The notes: generated from the sequence alone by a model not told the origin. DNA of 64,000 nt from Chryseobacterium sp. MA9 (GCF_024399315.1 NZ_CP075170.1:992001-1056000), one strand, 5' to 3'; positions 1-9,098 are shown, numbered from the stretch's first letter. Translations and numbers: made by a program.

Positions 1-241
1 TCAGGGTTTGCTCTCTATTTTTCTTTTTAACGTTTCCGATGATGCAACACGATGTTTGCAGCCTGTTTAAGAATCCAACATTCTAAGTATATTAATATGA
101 AAACGACTATTTTAACAGAAAAATAACAACTGATCTATGAGAAAGCACAGGTTCCGAGGAAAATAAATAGTTGCAGTGGCTCTTGTATGTTTATTTATTT
201 AAATTCAAAATTTCTTCAAAATTTAATGATAGTTTTATAGC
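1..241. other. Upstream region of the response regulator gene
   Basis: AT-rich non-coding stretch with no recognisable gene. Its only clear signal is the pair of 11-bp-spaced direct repeats near its right end, listed separately. Confidence 0.6.
202..225 (+). promoter_or_regulatory. Candidate response-regulator box (11-bp direct repeat)
   Basis: TTCAAAATTT occurs at 204-213 and again at 215-224, a period of 11 bp, as is usual for tandem OmpR/PhoB-family half-sites. The 16-mer AATTCAAAATTTCTTC (202-217) recurs exactly at 2505-2520, upstream of the DUF347 operon. It sits 17 bp before the response regulator ATG, so autoregulation is inferred. Confidence 0.55.
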
Positions 242-916
242 ATGAAAATCCTAATCGTTGAAGACGAAGCAGCGCTTACCCAAAGTATTTCCGAATATCT
301 GTCCGGAGAAAACTATCTCTGTGAAACGGCCAGTACATTCAGTGAAGCAATGGACAAAATAGAGACATTTGACTATGACTGCATTTTACTTGACATTATG
401 CTTCCAGACGGCAATGGTCTTAAAATTTTAGAAGCATTAAAAAAACAGCAGAAACAGGACGGTGTTATCATTATTTCTGCCAAGAATGCCCTGGACGATA
501 AAATTGAAGGTTTGAAGCTGGGTGCTGATGATTATCTCACTAAGCCTTTTCACCTTTCTGAACTGATGGCAAGGGTATATTCTATCATCCGGCGGAAACA
601 GTTCAGCAGTTCCAATGTAGTAAAACAGAATGAACTTCAGATTGATCTGCTGGCTAAAACAGTTGCTGTAAACGATGAAGTCATTTCATTAACTAAAAAG
701 GAATTTGATCTCTTAATTTATTTTATCGGGAATAGAAATAAGGTCATCTCCAAAAGTACACTGGCAGAACACCTTTCCGGAGACCTTGCAGATATGCTTG
801 ACAATCATGATTTTGTATACGCTCATGTGAAAAACCTTAAGAAAAAACTGTATGACGCCGGATGCGGACATTATCTGAAAACAGTGTACGGAACGGGATA
901 TAAGTGGGAAAGCTAG
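242..916 (+). CDS. OmpR/PhoB-family two-component response regulator
   Basis: The 224-aa protein has an N-terminal receiver domain (about 1-118): acidic pocket E7-D8-E9, phospho-acceptor D51 in LLDIMLPDG, and K101 in the LTKPF motif. A C-terminal winged-helix DNA-binding domain (about 127-224) ends with the usual VYGTGYKW strand. It is a cytoplasmic transcription factor phosphorylated by a partner kinase, most likely the one encoded next on the same strand. The two genes are separated by the remains of another gene instead of being adjacent. A direct-repeat box upstream of this gene and of the DUF347 operon suggests it controls itself and that operon. The family is certain; the signal sensed is unknown. 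Confidence 0.95.
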   Translation: MKILIVEDEAALTQSISEYLSGENYLCETASTFSEAMDKIETFDYDCILLDIMLPDGNGLKILEALKKQQKQDGVIIISAKNALDDKIEGLKLGADDYLTKPFHLSELMARVYSIIRRKQFSSSNVVKQNELQIDLLAKTVAVNDEVISLTKKEFDLLIYFIGNRNKVISKSTLAEHLSGDLADMLDNHDFVYAHVKNLKKKLYDAGCGHYLKTVYGTGYKWES

Positions 917-933
917 AATAATTATGAATTGTT

Positions 934-1118
934 ATGAGTGAAAATAAAAATGTACTGAAAGATAAAAGTTTTAGTTTTACAATTAGGATTATTAATTTTA
1001 TAAATATCTTTCATTTCATACCGATTATTTATCATCCACGGAATATGAAAGCATAAGTAATGAAGCCACTGAAATATTAAAAAATAATCCGAAGCATTAT
1101 CATTACATCAAAAAATAA
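934..1118 (+). pseudogene. Decayed four-helix-bundle (23S rRNA intervening-sequence) protein gene
   Basis: The ATG at 934 opens a reading frame beginning MSENKNVLKDKSFSFTIRII, the typical N-terminus of the about 118-aa four-helix-bundle family (TIGR02436/S23). Homology stops near 1010. A second frame from about 1020 reads TDYLSSTEYESISNEATEIL, the family's C-terminal part, and ends in a stop at 1118. The middle, about 60 residues, is missing and the two parts are in different frames, so this is an internally deleted remnant. It lies between the response regulator and kinase genes, which are normally adjacent. The assignment rests on remembered family consensus; a profile search would settle it. 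Confidence 0.65.
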
Positions 1119-1194
1119 AACAAAAGTTAAAACTTTGCTATTCTTCGAAGAAAAACAAGAATTCATAACTCATAATTTATAATTCATCAATATT

Positions 1195-2481
1195 GTGAAG
1201 CCTCTACTTACCAAAACCACGAAACCCTTTCTTATCTACGTACTTATTGTGCTGATGATAAGTATTCCTGTGTATTATTTTGTGGTAGATACGATCTGGA
1301 AAAGCGAACTGGATGAGCACAATCAGATTATTGTAGAGAAAACAGCTTATGAATTTAACCAATTACAACTGTCAGAAGAAGCACTAGACAAAAGTCTTGA
1401 ATTATGGAATCACATTCAGCCTGAAACCAATATTGAACGAATTTCTCCCAATCAGGTAAAGAGGGACAGTGTTTACACTTATGAAAAACACCTTCCTTTT
1501 ATTTCGGAACAAAAAAAGGAACGTTACAGATGTCTTGAAAAAGTAATTTATATTCACAACAAGCCTTATCTGTTCACCATACAGACAAATATTGAGGAAT
1601 CTCACGAAACAATAGCAGTAATTGCGATGATCACCATATTCTTCTTTGTGGTGATTGTTCTCGGGCTTTTGTATCTTAACAGAAGGCTTTCTTCATCTAT
1701 CTGGAAACCGTTCAGGAGTACATTGGATCAACTGAAAACTTTCAATCTTAACAGTCAGAATACAATAAAATTTCCGGTTTCTGATACTGCTGAATTTGAA
1801 GAACTTAATCAGTCTCTTTATAAGCTGATGGAACGTAATATTTCTACCTATAAAACTCAGAAAGAGTTTACTGAAAATGCTTCTCACGAATTACAGACTC
1901 CGCTCGCTATTATTAAAAATAAGCTGGATCTTTTACTTCAGGATCAGAATCTTACTGAAAAGCAGTACAGAATTGCTGAAGATATGAACAAAGCACTTAC
2001 AAGAAGCTCGCGCATCAATAAAAACCTTTTGCTGCTTGCTAAAATTGATAATAACCAATTTGACAGTTCGGAGATTATTTTCTTTGATCGTCTGCTTCAA
2101 CAAAGTATTGATACTCTCGGGGAACATATTGAACAAAAAAATATTTCCATTCATGAAGATGTCTCAAGTGGTGTAAAGGTGAGAGGAAACAGTATTCTGA
2201 CAGAAATACTGATCAATAATCTCATCATCAATGCAATCCGTCATACTTCTCCAGGAGGTTCTATCTCTATACAACTGGCAGATTCTTCTTTTGAGGTTTC
2301 CAATTCGGGTGCTGAAAGGCTGAATACGGATTTGCTTTTCAAAAGATTTTCAAAACTTTCAACAGATAACAGCGGAAGCGGGCTGGGGCTCGCTATCATC
2401 CATGAAATCTGCAGATTTCATCATTGGACCATCAGCTACAGGTTTGAAAATAGTCATCATATCTTCACTGTTAAATTATAG
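1195..2481 (+). CDS. Membrane-bound sensor histidine kinase
   Basis: This 428-aa protein starts at GTG; no suitable ATG precedes the first membrane helix. Two transmembrane segments (about 11-31 and 138-160) flank a roughly 105-aa periplasmic sensor region. A HAMP-like linker and a HisKA dimerisation domain follow, with the H-box ASHELQTP (H231 phosphorylated). The C-terminal ATPase domain has an N-box (LLINNLIINAIRH) and G-box (SGSGLGLAI). It autophosphorylates and passes phosphate to the upstream OmpR-type regulator. The C-terminus is short and compact after the G-box. Kinase identity is secure; the ligand is unknown, though the target operon suggests an envelope-related cue. Confidence 0.92.
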   Translation: MKPLLTKTTKPFLIYVLIVLMISIPVYYFVVDTIWKSELDEHNQIIVEKTAYEFNQLQLSEEALDKSLELWNHIQPETNIERISPNQVKRDSVYTYEKHLPFISEQKKERYRCLEKVIYIHNKPYLFTIQTNIEESHETIAVIAMITIFFFVVIVLGLLYLNRRLSSSIWKPFRSTLDQLKTFNLNSQNTIKFPVSDTAEFEELNQSLYKLMERNISTYKTQKEFTENASHELQTPLAIIKNKLDLLLQDQNLTEKQYRIAEDMNKALTRSSRINKNLLLLAKIDNNQFDSSEIIFFDRLLQQSIDTLGEHIEQKNISIHEDVSSGVKVRGNSILTEILINNLIINAIRHTSPGGSISIQLADSSFEVSNSGAERLNTDLLFKRFSKLSTDNSGSGLGLAIIHEICRFHHWTISYRFENSHHIFTVKL

Positions 2482-2504
2482 TTAAAAAAATTCACAGCTC
2501 CGGC

Positions 2505-2526
2505 AATTCAAAATTTCTTCTAAATC
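2505..2526 (+). promoter_or_regulatory. Second copy of the candidate response-regulator box
   Basis: The 16-mer AATTCAAAATTTCTTC at 2505-2520 is identical to 202-217. A degenerate second half-site, TTCTAAATCA, follows at 11-bp spacing. It lies about 140 bp before the DUF347 gene, just after the kinase stop, consistent with an activator site for the downstream operon. Confidence 0.55.
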
Positions 2527-2661
2527 ACATTGCACCTTTGTATAGAAAATACTGAGGTAGATATTTTATTTAGAAATGATTGTAAAAATTGTCTTTTTAT
2601 CACAGGAACTATTCTGATTTTCTGGATCAGTGCTATTTGTGGTATCCAAAAATAAAACAAA

Positions 2662-3417
2662 ATGAGAACAGCAAACAAAGTCGCAGCCGTAACCCTTCTT
2701 TTCTGGCTTATGAAAGTTGTAGCAACTACATTAGGGGAGACCTTGGGAGATTTTATTTCTATGACCCTTAATCTTGGATATGTTATAGGTATTTTAGTTA
2801 CACTCGCATTTTTTATCCTTATCCTATCAGTACAGCTCCGTGTAAAAAAATATATTCCGGCAGTATACTGGATCGTGATTATTGGATCAACAACTTTGGG
2901 AACAGAAATCTCCGATTTTATCGACCGTACTTTAAAAACAGGATATTTGGCAGGGAGTCTGATTTTGCTTTTAGGTCTATTAATTTCCTTATTCCTATGG
3001 TATAGAAAATATGAAAACCTCGAGGTCTATCCGATTTCTGAAAGAAACAAAGAATTTTATTACTGGACGGCTATCTTATTTTCTAATAGTCTGGGAACAG
3101 CTTTTGGGGATTTTCTGAGTGATAATTTAGGACTTGGCTATATGACGGGAGCTTTGATTACAGGGCTGATCATATTGGTGGTAGTAGCACTTCATTATTT
3201 CACGAAAATCAATCATGTTGTCCTGTTCTGGATTGCCTTTGTTTTTACCAGACCATTTGGTGCTACATTCGGAGATCTTTTGACAAAACCTTTAGCTAAA
3301 GGAGGTTTGGACCTTGGAACACTCAATGCTTCCCTGATATCTCTTACTCTCATGGTTTTAATGATTATCATTTCACAAAGAAAACACAGCCGGGAATTAC
3401 CCTTGCAAAACGAATAA
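2662..3417 (+). CDS. DUF347/COG4705 polytopic membrane protein with four internal repeats
   Basis: The 251-aa, very hydrophobic inner-membrane protein is built from four repeats, each about two transmembrane helices. Each repeat carries a variant of LGxxxxDFhxxxLxxGY: TTLGETLGDFIS near 22-33, TTLGTEISDFID near 78-89, NSLGTAFGDFLS near 143-154 and FGATFGDLLTKP near 198-209. This matches the DUF347 repeat family, whose function is unknown to me. The conserved acidic residue in every repeat, inside the membrane region, would suit ion or small-solute transport, but that is inference. It is first in a probable operon (gap about 50 bp to the next gene) behind a candidate site for the two-component regulator. 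Confidence 0.85.
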   Translation: MRTANKVAAVTLLFWLMKVVATTLGETLGDFISMTLNLGYVIGILVTLAFFILILSVQLRVKKYIPAVYWIVIIGSTTLGTEISDFIDRTLKTGYLAGSLILLLGLLISLFLWYRKYENLEVYPISERNKEFYYWTAILFSNSLGTAFGDFLSDNLGLGYMTGALITGLIILVVVALHYFTKINHVVLFWIAFVFTRPFGATFGDLLTKPLAKGGLDLGTLNASLISLTLMVLMIIISQRKHSRELPLQNE

Positions 3418-3467
3418 TTAATATTTCCCTTATAACGAACTTTTTAAAGCAAATAAAGACTAGCAGA

Positions 3468-5888
3468 ATGAATAAAACAGCCTTGTTATTTTTTCCAACC
3501 TGTATGGCAATTTCTTCCCTTGTTTCAGCTCAGACAGCTTCTGTAACGGCATCCGGAAGAATCATCAATAAAGATAAAGCAGCAATACCTTACGCCCATA
3601 TTATTTTAAGAAAAGAAAAAGACAGCACTTTTACAGCCGGAACCATTACCAATGAGGAAGGACGATTTTCCATTACAGGCATAAAACCGGACCATTATCT
3701 TCTGGAAACCTCCATCACTGGATATAATACATACACACAGCCTGTTTTCATAGGAAGTCTTTCAGAGTTTCTGGAAATTCCCACTATTGAACTGGCTCAG
3801 AAACAGGAAAATGAAACTAAAATAGAAGCCATCACTATTACCGCTTCCAAAAAGAATGAAATAGACAGCCGCCTTGATAAAAAAACTTATTCCGTAGCAG
3901 ACAATATCAGCCAAAGTGGCGGCTCGGTATTACAAAGCATGCAGAATCTTCCCGGAATTACCGTACAGGATGGTAAAGTACAATTAAGAGGGAATGATAA
4001 AGTAACAGTACTTATTGACGGTAAACAGACTGCACTCACCGGATTTGGAAGTCAGACAGGACTGGATAATATTCCGGCTTCTGCCATTGATAAAATTGAA
4101 ATCATCAACAATCCTTCCTCGAAATATGATGCGAACGGAAATGCAGGGATTATCAATATTATTATGAAAAAGAATAAACAGAACGGGTGGAACGGAAAAG
4201 TAGGATTTACAACAGGTTTAGGTTCACTTTGGGTAAGAAAAGAAAACCTTCCCACAATAAGACCGCAATATACGCTAACACCTAAAATAAATCCATCACT
4301 GTCTGTTAATTACAGAAAAAATAAGGTGAATATATTTTTACAGGCTGATAATTTATATACTGAAACGCTTAATAAGAATGAATTTGTAACCCGTACTTAT
4401 GATAATGGAACCGTTATTAATTCTCAGCTGAAAAGAAACAGAAATACAAATTTCTTCACTACTAAAGCAGGAATAGACTGGACTATTGATCCACAAAATA
4501 CATTAACCATTTCAGGAATGTATGGAAGCGAAAAGATCATCGACAGGGGAGATCAGCCGTTTTTCAATGGAGATATGTCCCAACGTCTCCGCCTGTGGCA
4601 GTTTTTGGAAGATGAACTGAAAACAACCGTTATGGGAACCGCTTCTTATCAGCATAAATTCAAAGATGCCGGACATGTTTTGAATGTAGGATTCAATTAT
4701 ACTTTCCACAGAGAGGATGAAAAGTATTTCTATGATAATTATCTTCTTTCTTCCGCAGGAACTGATGCCTTCAAATTATTATCTGATGAACAGGTCTACG
4801 ATTTCAACGTAGATTATGTAAAACCTTTAAAGTACGGCCGGATAGAAACCGGAATTAAACTGCGAAACAGAAGCATACCTACCAATATGAACTTTATTCC
4901 TGGAGCCAACTCTGTTCTGGATGTTTCTGCGGGAGGAAAAGCCGATTATAAAGAATTTATTCCTGCAGTGTACGGAAATTATGTTTTTGAAAATGAAAAA
5001 TGGGAAGCAGAGCTGGGGTTGAGGCTGGAATATGTAAAAATTCAATATGACGTAAATCCTAATCATCCAACATATAAAAGTGACGGATACAATTATACGC
5101 AACCATTCCCTAATTTCAGACTTGCTTATAAACTTGATAACCGCAATAAGTTCTCAGTATTTTACAATAGAAGGGTAGACCGTCCTAATGAAGTTGATAT
5201 CCGTATTTTTCCAAAGTATGATGATGCAGAAATCATTAAGGTAGGAAATCCGGCACTGCGCCCTCAGTTTACGAACTCTATTGAACTTGGATATAAACAC
5301 AATTGGAACAACGGATATCTGTATTCTGCATTATACTACCGTTTTGCCAACGGAACCATCACAAGAATTTCAAGCATTATTCCGAACAGTACTCTTATTT
5401 ATGCCATATTCCAGAATGCCGGAAAAAGCTATAATACAGGGCTGGAAACGATATGGAATCAAAAGATATCTGATGTATATTCCTTTAATATCAATGGAAA
5501 TCTATACCGTAACCAGATCAATGCATTTACTGTAGAAAACCTGTATCCAGCACCTAATACTTTCTCGGCAGACCAGCAGACAGCCATTTCAGGAAATATC
5601 AAGATGAATAACGTTTTTCATTTTTCAAAGGGATTGGATATGCAGTTTACACTGGTGTATCTGGCACCGGATATTATTCCACAGGGAAGAATAAAATCCA
5701 GGTTTTCAATGGATGCAGGATTGAAAAAAGCCATTCAGAAAGGGAAAGGTGAACTGTTTTTAAATGCCTCAGATTTACTCAATACAATGGTAATCAGAAA
5801 GTCTGTTCAAGGCAGCGGATTCGCTTATACCAGCAATGATTATTATGAAACACAGGTGATCCGGCTGGGGTACAGCTATAAATTTTAA
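3468..5888 (+). CDS. Outer-membrane beta-barrel protein of the TonB-receptor-like family
   Basis: The 806-aa protein has a signal peptide (1-21, ending SAQ). A CarboxypepD_reg-like beta-sandwich (about 26-110) is followed by a plug domain (about 130-230: SVLQSMQNLPGITV, VLIDGKQ, IEIINNPSSKYDA). The remainder is a long barrel typical of the OMP_b-brl_3 (PF14905) family, ending in an aromatic-rich strand (RLGYSYKF). Such proteins resemble TonB-dependent receptors; their ligands are mostly unknown. It lies between the DUF347 protein and a PAP2 phosphatase in one probable operon, so an envelope-modification or stress role is more likely than nutrient import, but this is not shown by the sequence. 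Confidence 0.9.
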   Translation: MNKTALLFFPTCMAISSLVSAQTASVTASGRIINKDKAAIPYAHIILRKEKDSTFTAGTITNEEGRFSITGIKPDHYLLETSITGYNTYTQPVFIGSLSEFLEIPTIELAQKQENETKIEAITITASKKNEIDSRLDKKTYSVADNISQSGGSVLQSMQNLPGITVQDGKVQLRGNDKVTVLIDGKQTALTGFGSQTGLDNIPASAIDKIEIINNPSSKYDANGNAGIINIIMKKNKQNGWNGKVGFTTGLGSLWVRKENLPTIRPQYTLTPKINPSLSVNYRKNKVNIFLQADNLYTETLNKNEFVTRTYDNGTVINSQLKRNRNTNFFTTKAGIDWTIDPQNTLTISGMYGSEKIIDRGDQPFFNGDMSQRLRLWQFLEDELKTTVMGTASYQHKFKDAGHVLNVGFNYTFHREDEKYFYDNYLLSSAGTDAFKLLSDEQVYDFNVDYVKPLKYGRIETGIKLRNRSIPTNMNFIPGANSVLDVSAGGKADYKEFIPAVYGNYVFENEKWEAELGLRLEYVKIQYDVNPNHPTYKSDGYNYTQPFPNFRLAYKLDNRNKFSVFYNRRVDRPNEVDIRIFPKYDDAEIIKVGNPALRPQFTNSIELGYKHNWNNGYLYSALYYRFANGTITRISSIIPNSTLIYAIFQNAGKSYNTGLETIWNQKISDVYSFNINGNLYRNQINAFTVENLYPAPNTFSADQQTAISGNIKMNNVFHFSKGLDMQFTLVYLAPDIIPQGRIKSRFSMDAGLKKAIQKGKGELFLNASDLLNTMVIRKSVQGSGFAYTSNDYYETQVIRLGYSYKF

Positions 5889-5921
5889 TACAGAATTGAA
5901 TAATTACAAATGTGATTTAGA

Positions 5922-6731
5922 ATGAAAAAACACTTCCAAACAACGATGATGTATATCTTGGTTTTAAGTTCAGCTTTAAGCAGAATCAATGCTCAGAATA
6001 CAAATGACACGATTGAAGTTCAGAAGCCTGTGCAAGACAGCATTATCACTACAGAGATTCAAAAAAGCAAGCTGAATTATAAAAGCCTGATCATTCCCAC
6101 AGCATTCATTGCCTATGGAGTAGCAGGTTTGACAATGAATAATCTGAAGCAGCTTAATATCTCTACAAAAGTTGAGATTAACGAACACCGGCCCACACAA
6201 ATAAAACTGGATAATTATACCCAATATGCCCCTGCAGTCATAGTATATGGACTGAACGCAGCTGGAATAAAAGGGAAACATAACCTGAGAGACCGTACTA
6301 TCATCTATGCTTCTTCACAGCTGATTGCGGCAGCCTTTATAATGCCTTTAAAGTATCTTGTAAAAGAGGAAAGACCGGACAGATCAAATACATTGTCTTT
6401 TCCGTCAGGACACGCGGCAACAGCATTTTCTTCAGCACAGTTTATGTTCAGGGAATATAAAGACAGTAATTTCTGGCTGAGCATTTCAGGATATCCATTT
6501 GCTATTTTCACAGGGGTATACAGAATGCTGAATGATAAGCACTGGCTGGGGGACGTTGTGGCAGGAGCCGGATTTGGAATTCTTTCTACCGAACTTGCAT
6601 ATTGGCTGTTTCCAAAAATTGACAATTTATTACGGGGAAAAAATAAGAGTAAAAATACCTTATCATCTACGATGGTAATGCCATTTTATCAGAATAAAAT
6701 TGTAGGAATAGGGTTGGTAAAAACCTTCTAA
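5922..6731 (+). CDS. PAP2-family (type 2 phosphatidic acid) lipid phosphatase
   Basis: The 269-aa protein has an N-terminal signal or anchor (about 1-24). It carries the three-part PAP2 active site: KEERPDR near 148-154, PSGH at 161-164, and a final motif with Arg at about 199, H207 and D211. The family hydrolyses phosphate from lipids such as phosphatidate, undecaprenyl-pyrophosphate or lipid A, usually on the periplasmic side. It is the last gene of the operon and is followed by a clear hairpin terminator. Co-regulation with a two-component system suggests envelope lipid remodelling, perhaps lipid A dephosphorylation, but the substrate cannot be read from sequence. Confidence 0.88.
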   Translation: MKKHFQTTMMYILVLSSALSRINAQNTNDTIEVQKPVQDSIITTEIQKSKLNYKSLIIPTAFIAYGVAGLTMNNLKQLNISTKVEINEHRPTQIKLDNYTQYAPAVIVYGLNAAGIKGKHNLRDRTIIYASSQLIAAAFIMPLKYLVKEERPDRSNTLSFPSGHAATAFSSAQFMFREYKDSNFWLSISGYPFAIFTGVYRMLNDKHWLGDVVAGAGFGILSTELAYWLFPKIDNLLRGKNKSKNTLSSTMVMPFYQNKIVGIGLVKTF

Positions 6732-6734
6732 CAT

Positions 6735-6766
6735 AAAAGCACAATTCAGCATTGAATCATGCTTTT
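6735..6766 (+). terminator. Hairpin terminator after the PAP2 gene
   Basis: Two-tier inverted repeat: AAAAGCA (6735-6741) pairs with TGCTTTT (6760-6766), and ATTCA (6744-6748) with TGAAT (6753-6757). The stem ends in a T-run and begins 4 bp after the stop codon. Confidence 0.75.
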
Positions 6767-6792
6767 CATTATACCATTTTCTGATCATATAA

Positions 6793-7014
6793 GGTACAGC
6801 ATCAGAACAGTTTGAAAAAATTGATATTCTGATTAACAATGCCGGATTGTCACAACGTGCTTTAGCAATGGAAACGGATATTGAAGTAGATAAACAGCTG
6901 ATAGATGTTGATTATATCGGAAAGGTGGCCTTTGCTAAACAACTGTCGCTGCAATGGCAGGCATATCTTTATAATTTTTCAGGTCTAAAGGATATACTAT
7001 TATTTAGTTTTTAA
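6793..7014 (+). pseudogene. Fragment of a short-chain dehydrogenase/reductase gene
   Basis: A start-less frame reads SEQFEKIDILINNAGLSQRA and continues to about VDYIGKVAFAKQL. This is the central part of a classical SDR, with the NNAG motif following beta-4. The N-terminal TGxxxGxG cofactor motif and the catalytic YxxxK region are both absent, and homology fades near 6950. The frame then runs to a stop at 7014, inside the 3' end of the opposite-strand gene. It is a deletion remnant of an SDR gene. Confidence 0.75.
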
Positions 7015-8668
7015 GCCCCGCAATATATTTCCCGGCTTTCATTCCTGAAAAAATACAGCCTCCCAAAAATGTTCCTTCCAGCGCTCTGTAACCATGCATT
7101 CCGCCACCGCCAAAACCTGCCACTTCTCCTGCAGCATACAATCCTTCAATAATACTGTCGTCGTCTTTTAATACCTGACCATTCAGATTGGTTTTTATAC
7201 CGCCTAAAGTTTTACGGGTCAAAATATTGAGCCGTACAGCAATCAAAGGACCGTTTTCTGGGGCTAAAATCTTATGGGGAGCCGCTACACGTCCAAGTTT
7301 ATCTCCTAAATAATTCCGGGTATTCCGGATATAATTAACCTGGGTATCTTTTGAAAATTTATTGTCTAATTCTCTGTCCCGGGCTTCAATTTGAGATTTT
7401 ATTTTTTCATAATTCAAAAGCTTATTTCCGGCCAGTTCATTCATCCTGTTAACCAGATCTTCCAGATTATCTGATACAATAAAGTCTTTTCCATGCTCTT
7501 TAAAAGCTTCTACCGGCCCTGGAGCCTTTTTACCGAAAATCCTTTTCAGAAAAAGAGAGTAGTCCTTATTGGTAATATCCGGATTCTGTTCTGAACCCGA
7601 AAGAGCAAATTCTTTTTTAATAATTTTCTGAGTGAGGATAAACCACGAGTAAGAAAACCCGGTTTCCTGTATATATTGTAAGGTTCCCAACGTATCAAAT
7701 CCGGGAAGAAAGGGAGCAGGGAGCCGTTTCCCTTTAGCATCAAACCATAAAGAAGAAGGTCCTGGTAATATCCTGATTCCGTGGTTGGGCCAGATGGGAT
7801 TCCAGTTTTGCAAACCTTCTGTGTAGTGCCACATTCTGTCACGGTTGATAATATGAGCTCCTGTATTTTCTGCAATACCAATCATTTTGCCATCTACATA
7901 GGCTGGAACACCGCAGACCATATTTTCCGGTGCTTTTCCGAGTCTTTCGGGCCAGTTTTTCCTTACCAGTTCATGATTGGCACCAATTCCACCAGAAGCT
8001 ATGATGATATTTGAGGCAGTATATTCAAATGTTGAGATCACATTTCTGCTAGTCTCTGCCCCTCTTTCCTGAGTATCATTTTCAAGAATATCTCCTTTGA
8101 GGCCTTTTATTTTTCCATTTTCCAACAGCAATTCTGTCACTCTGTGTCTGAACTTCATCTGAAGCAATCCTTTTTCCTGAGCTTTGTACGCTTTTTCTAC
8201 GAAAGGTTTTACTACGCCTGTACCAGTTCCCCAACTTACATGAAAACGAGGCACCGAATTCCCGTGTCCTGTTGCTGAACCGTCACCGCGTTCTGCCCAA
8301 CCAACCATAAACATCAGCTTGATACCTAGTTTGGAAATGTATTCATATTTTTCACCGGCAGCAAATTTCAGGTAAGCTTCTGCCCATTGACGGGGCCAGT
8401 AGTCTTCCGGACGGTCAAAACCGGCGGTTCCTTTCCAGTCCTGCAAAGCCAGTTCATAAGAGTCTTTGATTCCCATTCTTCTTTGCAGGGGTGAATTGAT
8501 CAGAAACAAACCACCAAATGACCAGAATGCCTGGCCTCCTATATTTTGCTCGGTTTCCTGATCCAAAAGCAGTACTTTTTTCCCGGCATTAGTAATTTCC
8601 ATTGCAGCAGTAAGCCCCGCCAGTCCGCTTCCTATGATGATGACATCAGGCAGAAATCTTTCTTCCAT
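7004..8668 (-). CDS. FAD-binding dehydrogenase (KstD/fumarate-reductase-like flavoprotein)
   Basis: The 554-aa soluble flavoprotein has an N-terminal Rossmann motif (IIIGSGLAGLTAA, about 10-22) and an acidic residue at the end of beta-2 (LLLDQE). Near the C-terminus is the characteristic GLYAAGEVAGFGGGGMHG FAD-binding segment. The internal ASGGIGANHELV stretch matches flavoproteins of the succinate dehydrogenase/3-ketosteroid-dehydrogenase superfamily. Members annotated simply as FAD-binding dehydrogenase have unknown substrates. There is no signal peptide and no cytochrome partner nearby. It appears monocistronic and its 3' end overlaps an SDR remnant from the other strand. Confidence 0.85.
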   Translation of the reverse strand: MEERFLPDVIIIGSGLAGLTAAMEITNAGKKVLLLDQETEQNIGGQAFWSFGGLFLINSPLQRRMGIKDSYELALQDWKGTAGFDRPEDYWPRQWAEAYLKFAAGEKYEYISKLGIKLMFMVGWAERGDGSATGHGNSVPRFHVSWGTGTGVVKPFVEKAYKAQEKGLLQMKFRHRVTELLLENGKIKGLKGDILENDTQERGAETSRNVISTFEYTASNIIIASGGIGANHELVRKNWPERLGKAPENMVCGVPAYVDGKMIGIAENTGAHIINRDRMWHYTEGLQNWNPIWPNHGIRILPGPSSLWFDAKGKRLPAPFLPGFDTLGTLQYIQETGFSYSWFILTQKIIKKEFALSGSEQNPDITNKDYSLFLKRIFGKKAPGPVEAFKEHGKDFIVSDNLEDLVNRMNELAGNKLLNYEKIKSQIEARDRELDNKFSKDTQVNYIRNTRNYLGDKLGRVAAPHKILAPENGPLIAVRLNILTRKTLGGIKTNLNGQVLKDDDSIIEGLYAAGEVAGFGGGGMHGYRALEGTFLGGCIFSGMKAGKYIAGLKN

Positions 8669-8772
8669 TTTCCAGGTGTTTTTATTGAATGATACTTCCC
8701 ATAAATGTATTAATTATTTAAATGAAACAATTAAAAAAATCTTAATACTTTTATTGTTTACATAGAATAAAA

Positions 8773-9039
8773 ATGGAAGAAAACTATAAATACCAAGCAT
8801 TTGCAATATTAAAAGACGGAACACGTCAGCCTATTGAGGCAGAATCAATTATTATCCAGCTGGAGGAGGAGGAAATTGAAATTCCACTGGTATCATTACA
8901 TCCTGTTTTTCAGGGAAAATTAACCCTCGCTACTGGATCAGCCATTCAGGGCAGGGGAAATGACAGGGAAAGAGCTACCCGACTTATCATAGAGCCGGGA
9001 GCTTCTAATGTGATTCATGTAACTCCAAAAAAAGTCTGA
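8773..9039 (+). CDS. Small hypothetical protein
   Basis: The 88-aa, acidic, soluble protein has no signal peptide, transmembrane segment or cysteine. Its first half is rich in Glu (LEEEEIEIPLVSLHP) and alternates hydrophobic and polar residues, suggesting a small beta-rich fold. I do not recognise the family. It is divergent from the FAD dehydrogenase, with about 100 bp of AT-rich promoter region between them. It ends 80 bp before the rhodanese-like gene. Sequence composition is like its neighbours, so it is probably a genuine gene. Confidence 0.6.
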   Translation: MEENYKYQAFAILKDGTRQPIEAESIIIQLEEEEIEIPLVSLHPVFQGKLTLATGSAIQGRGNDRERATRLIIEPGASNVIHVTPKKV

Positions 9040-9098
9040 TATATCCCATGGATGCTAATTTTCCTGTATTTAAAACAGATCCCTCACTAAAACATTTT

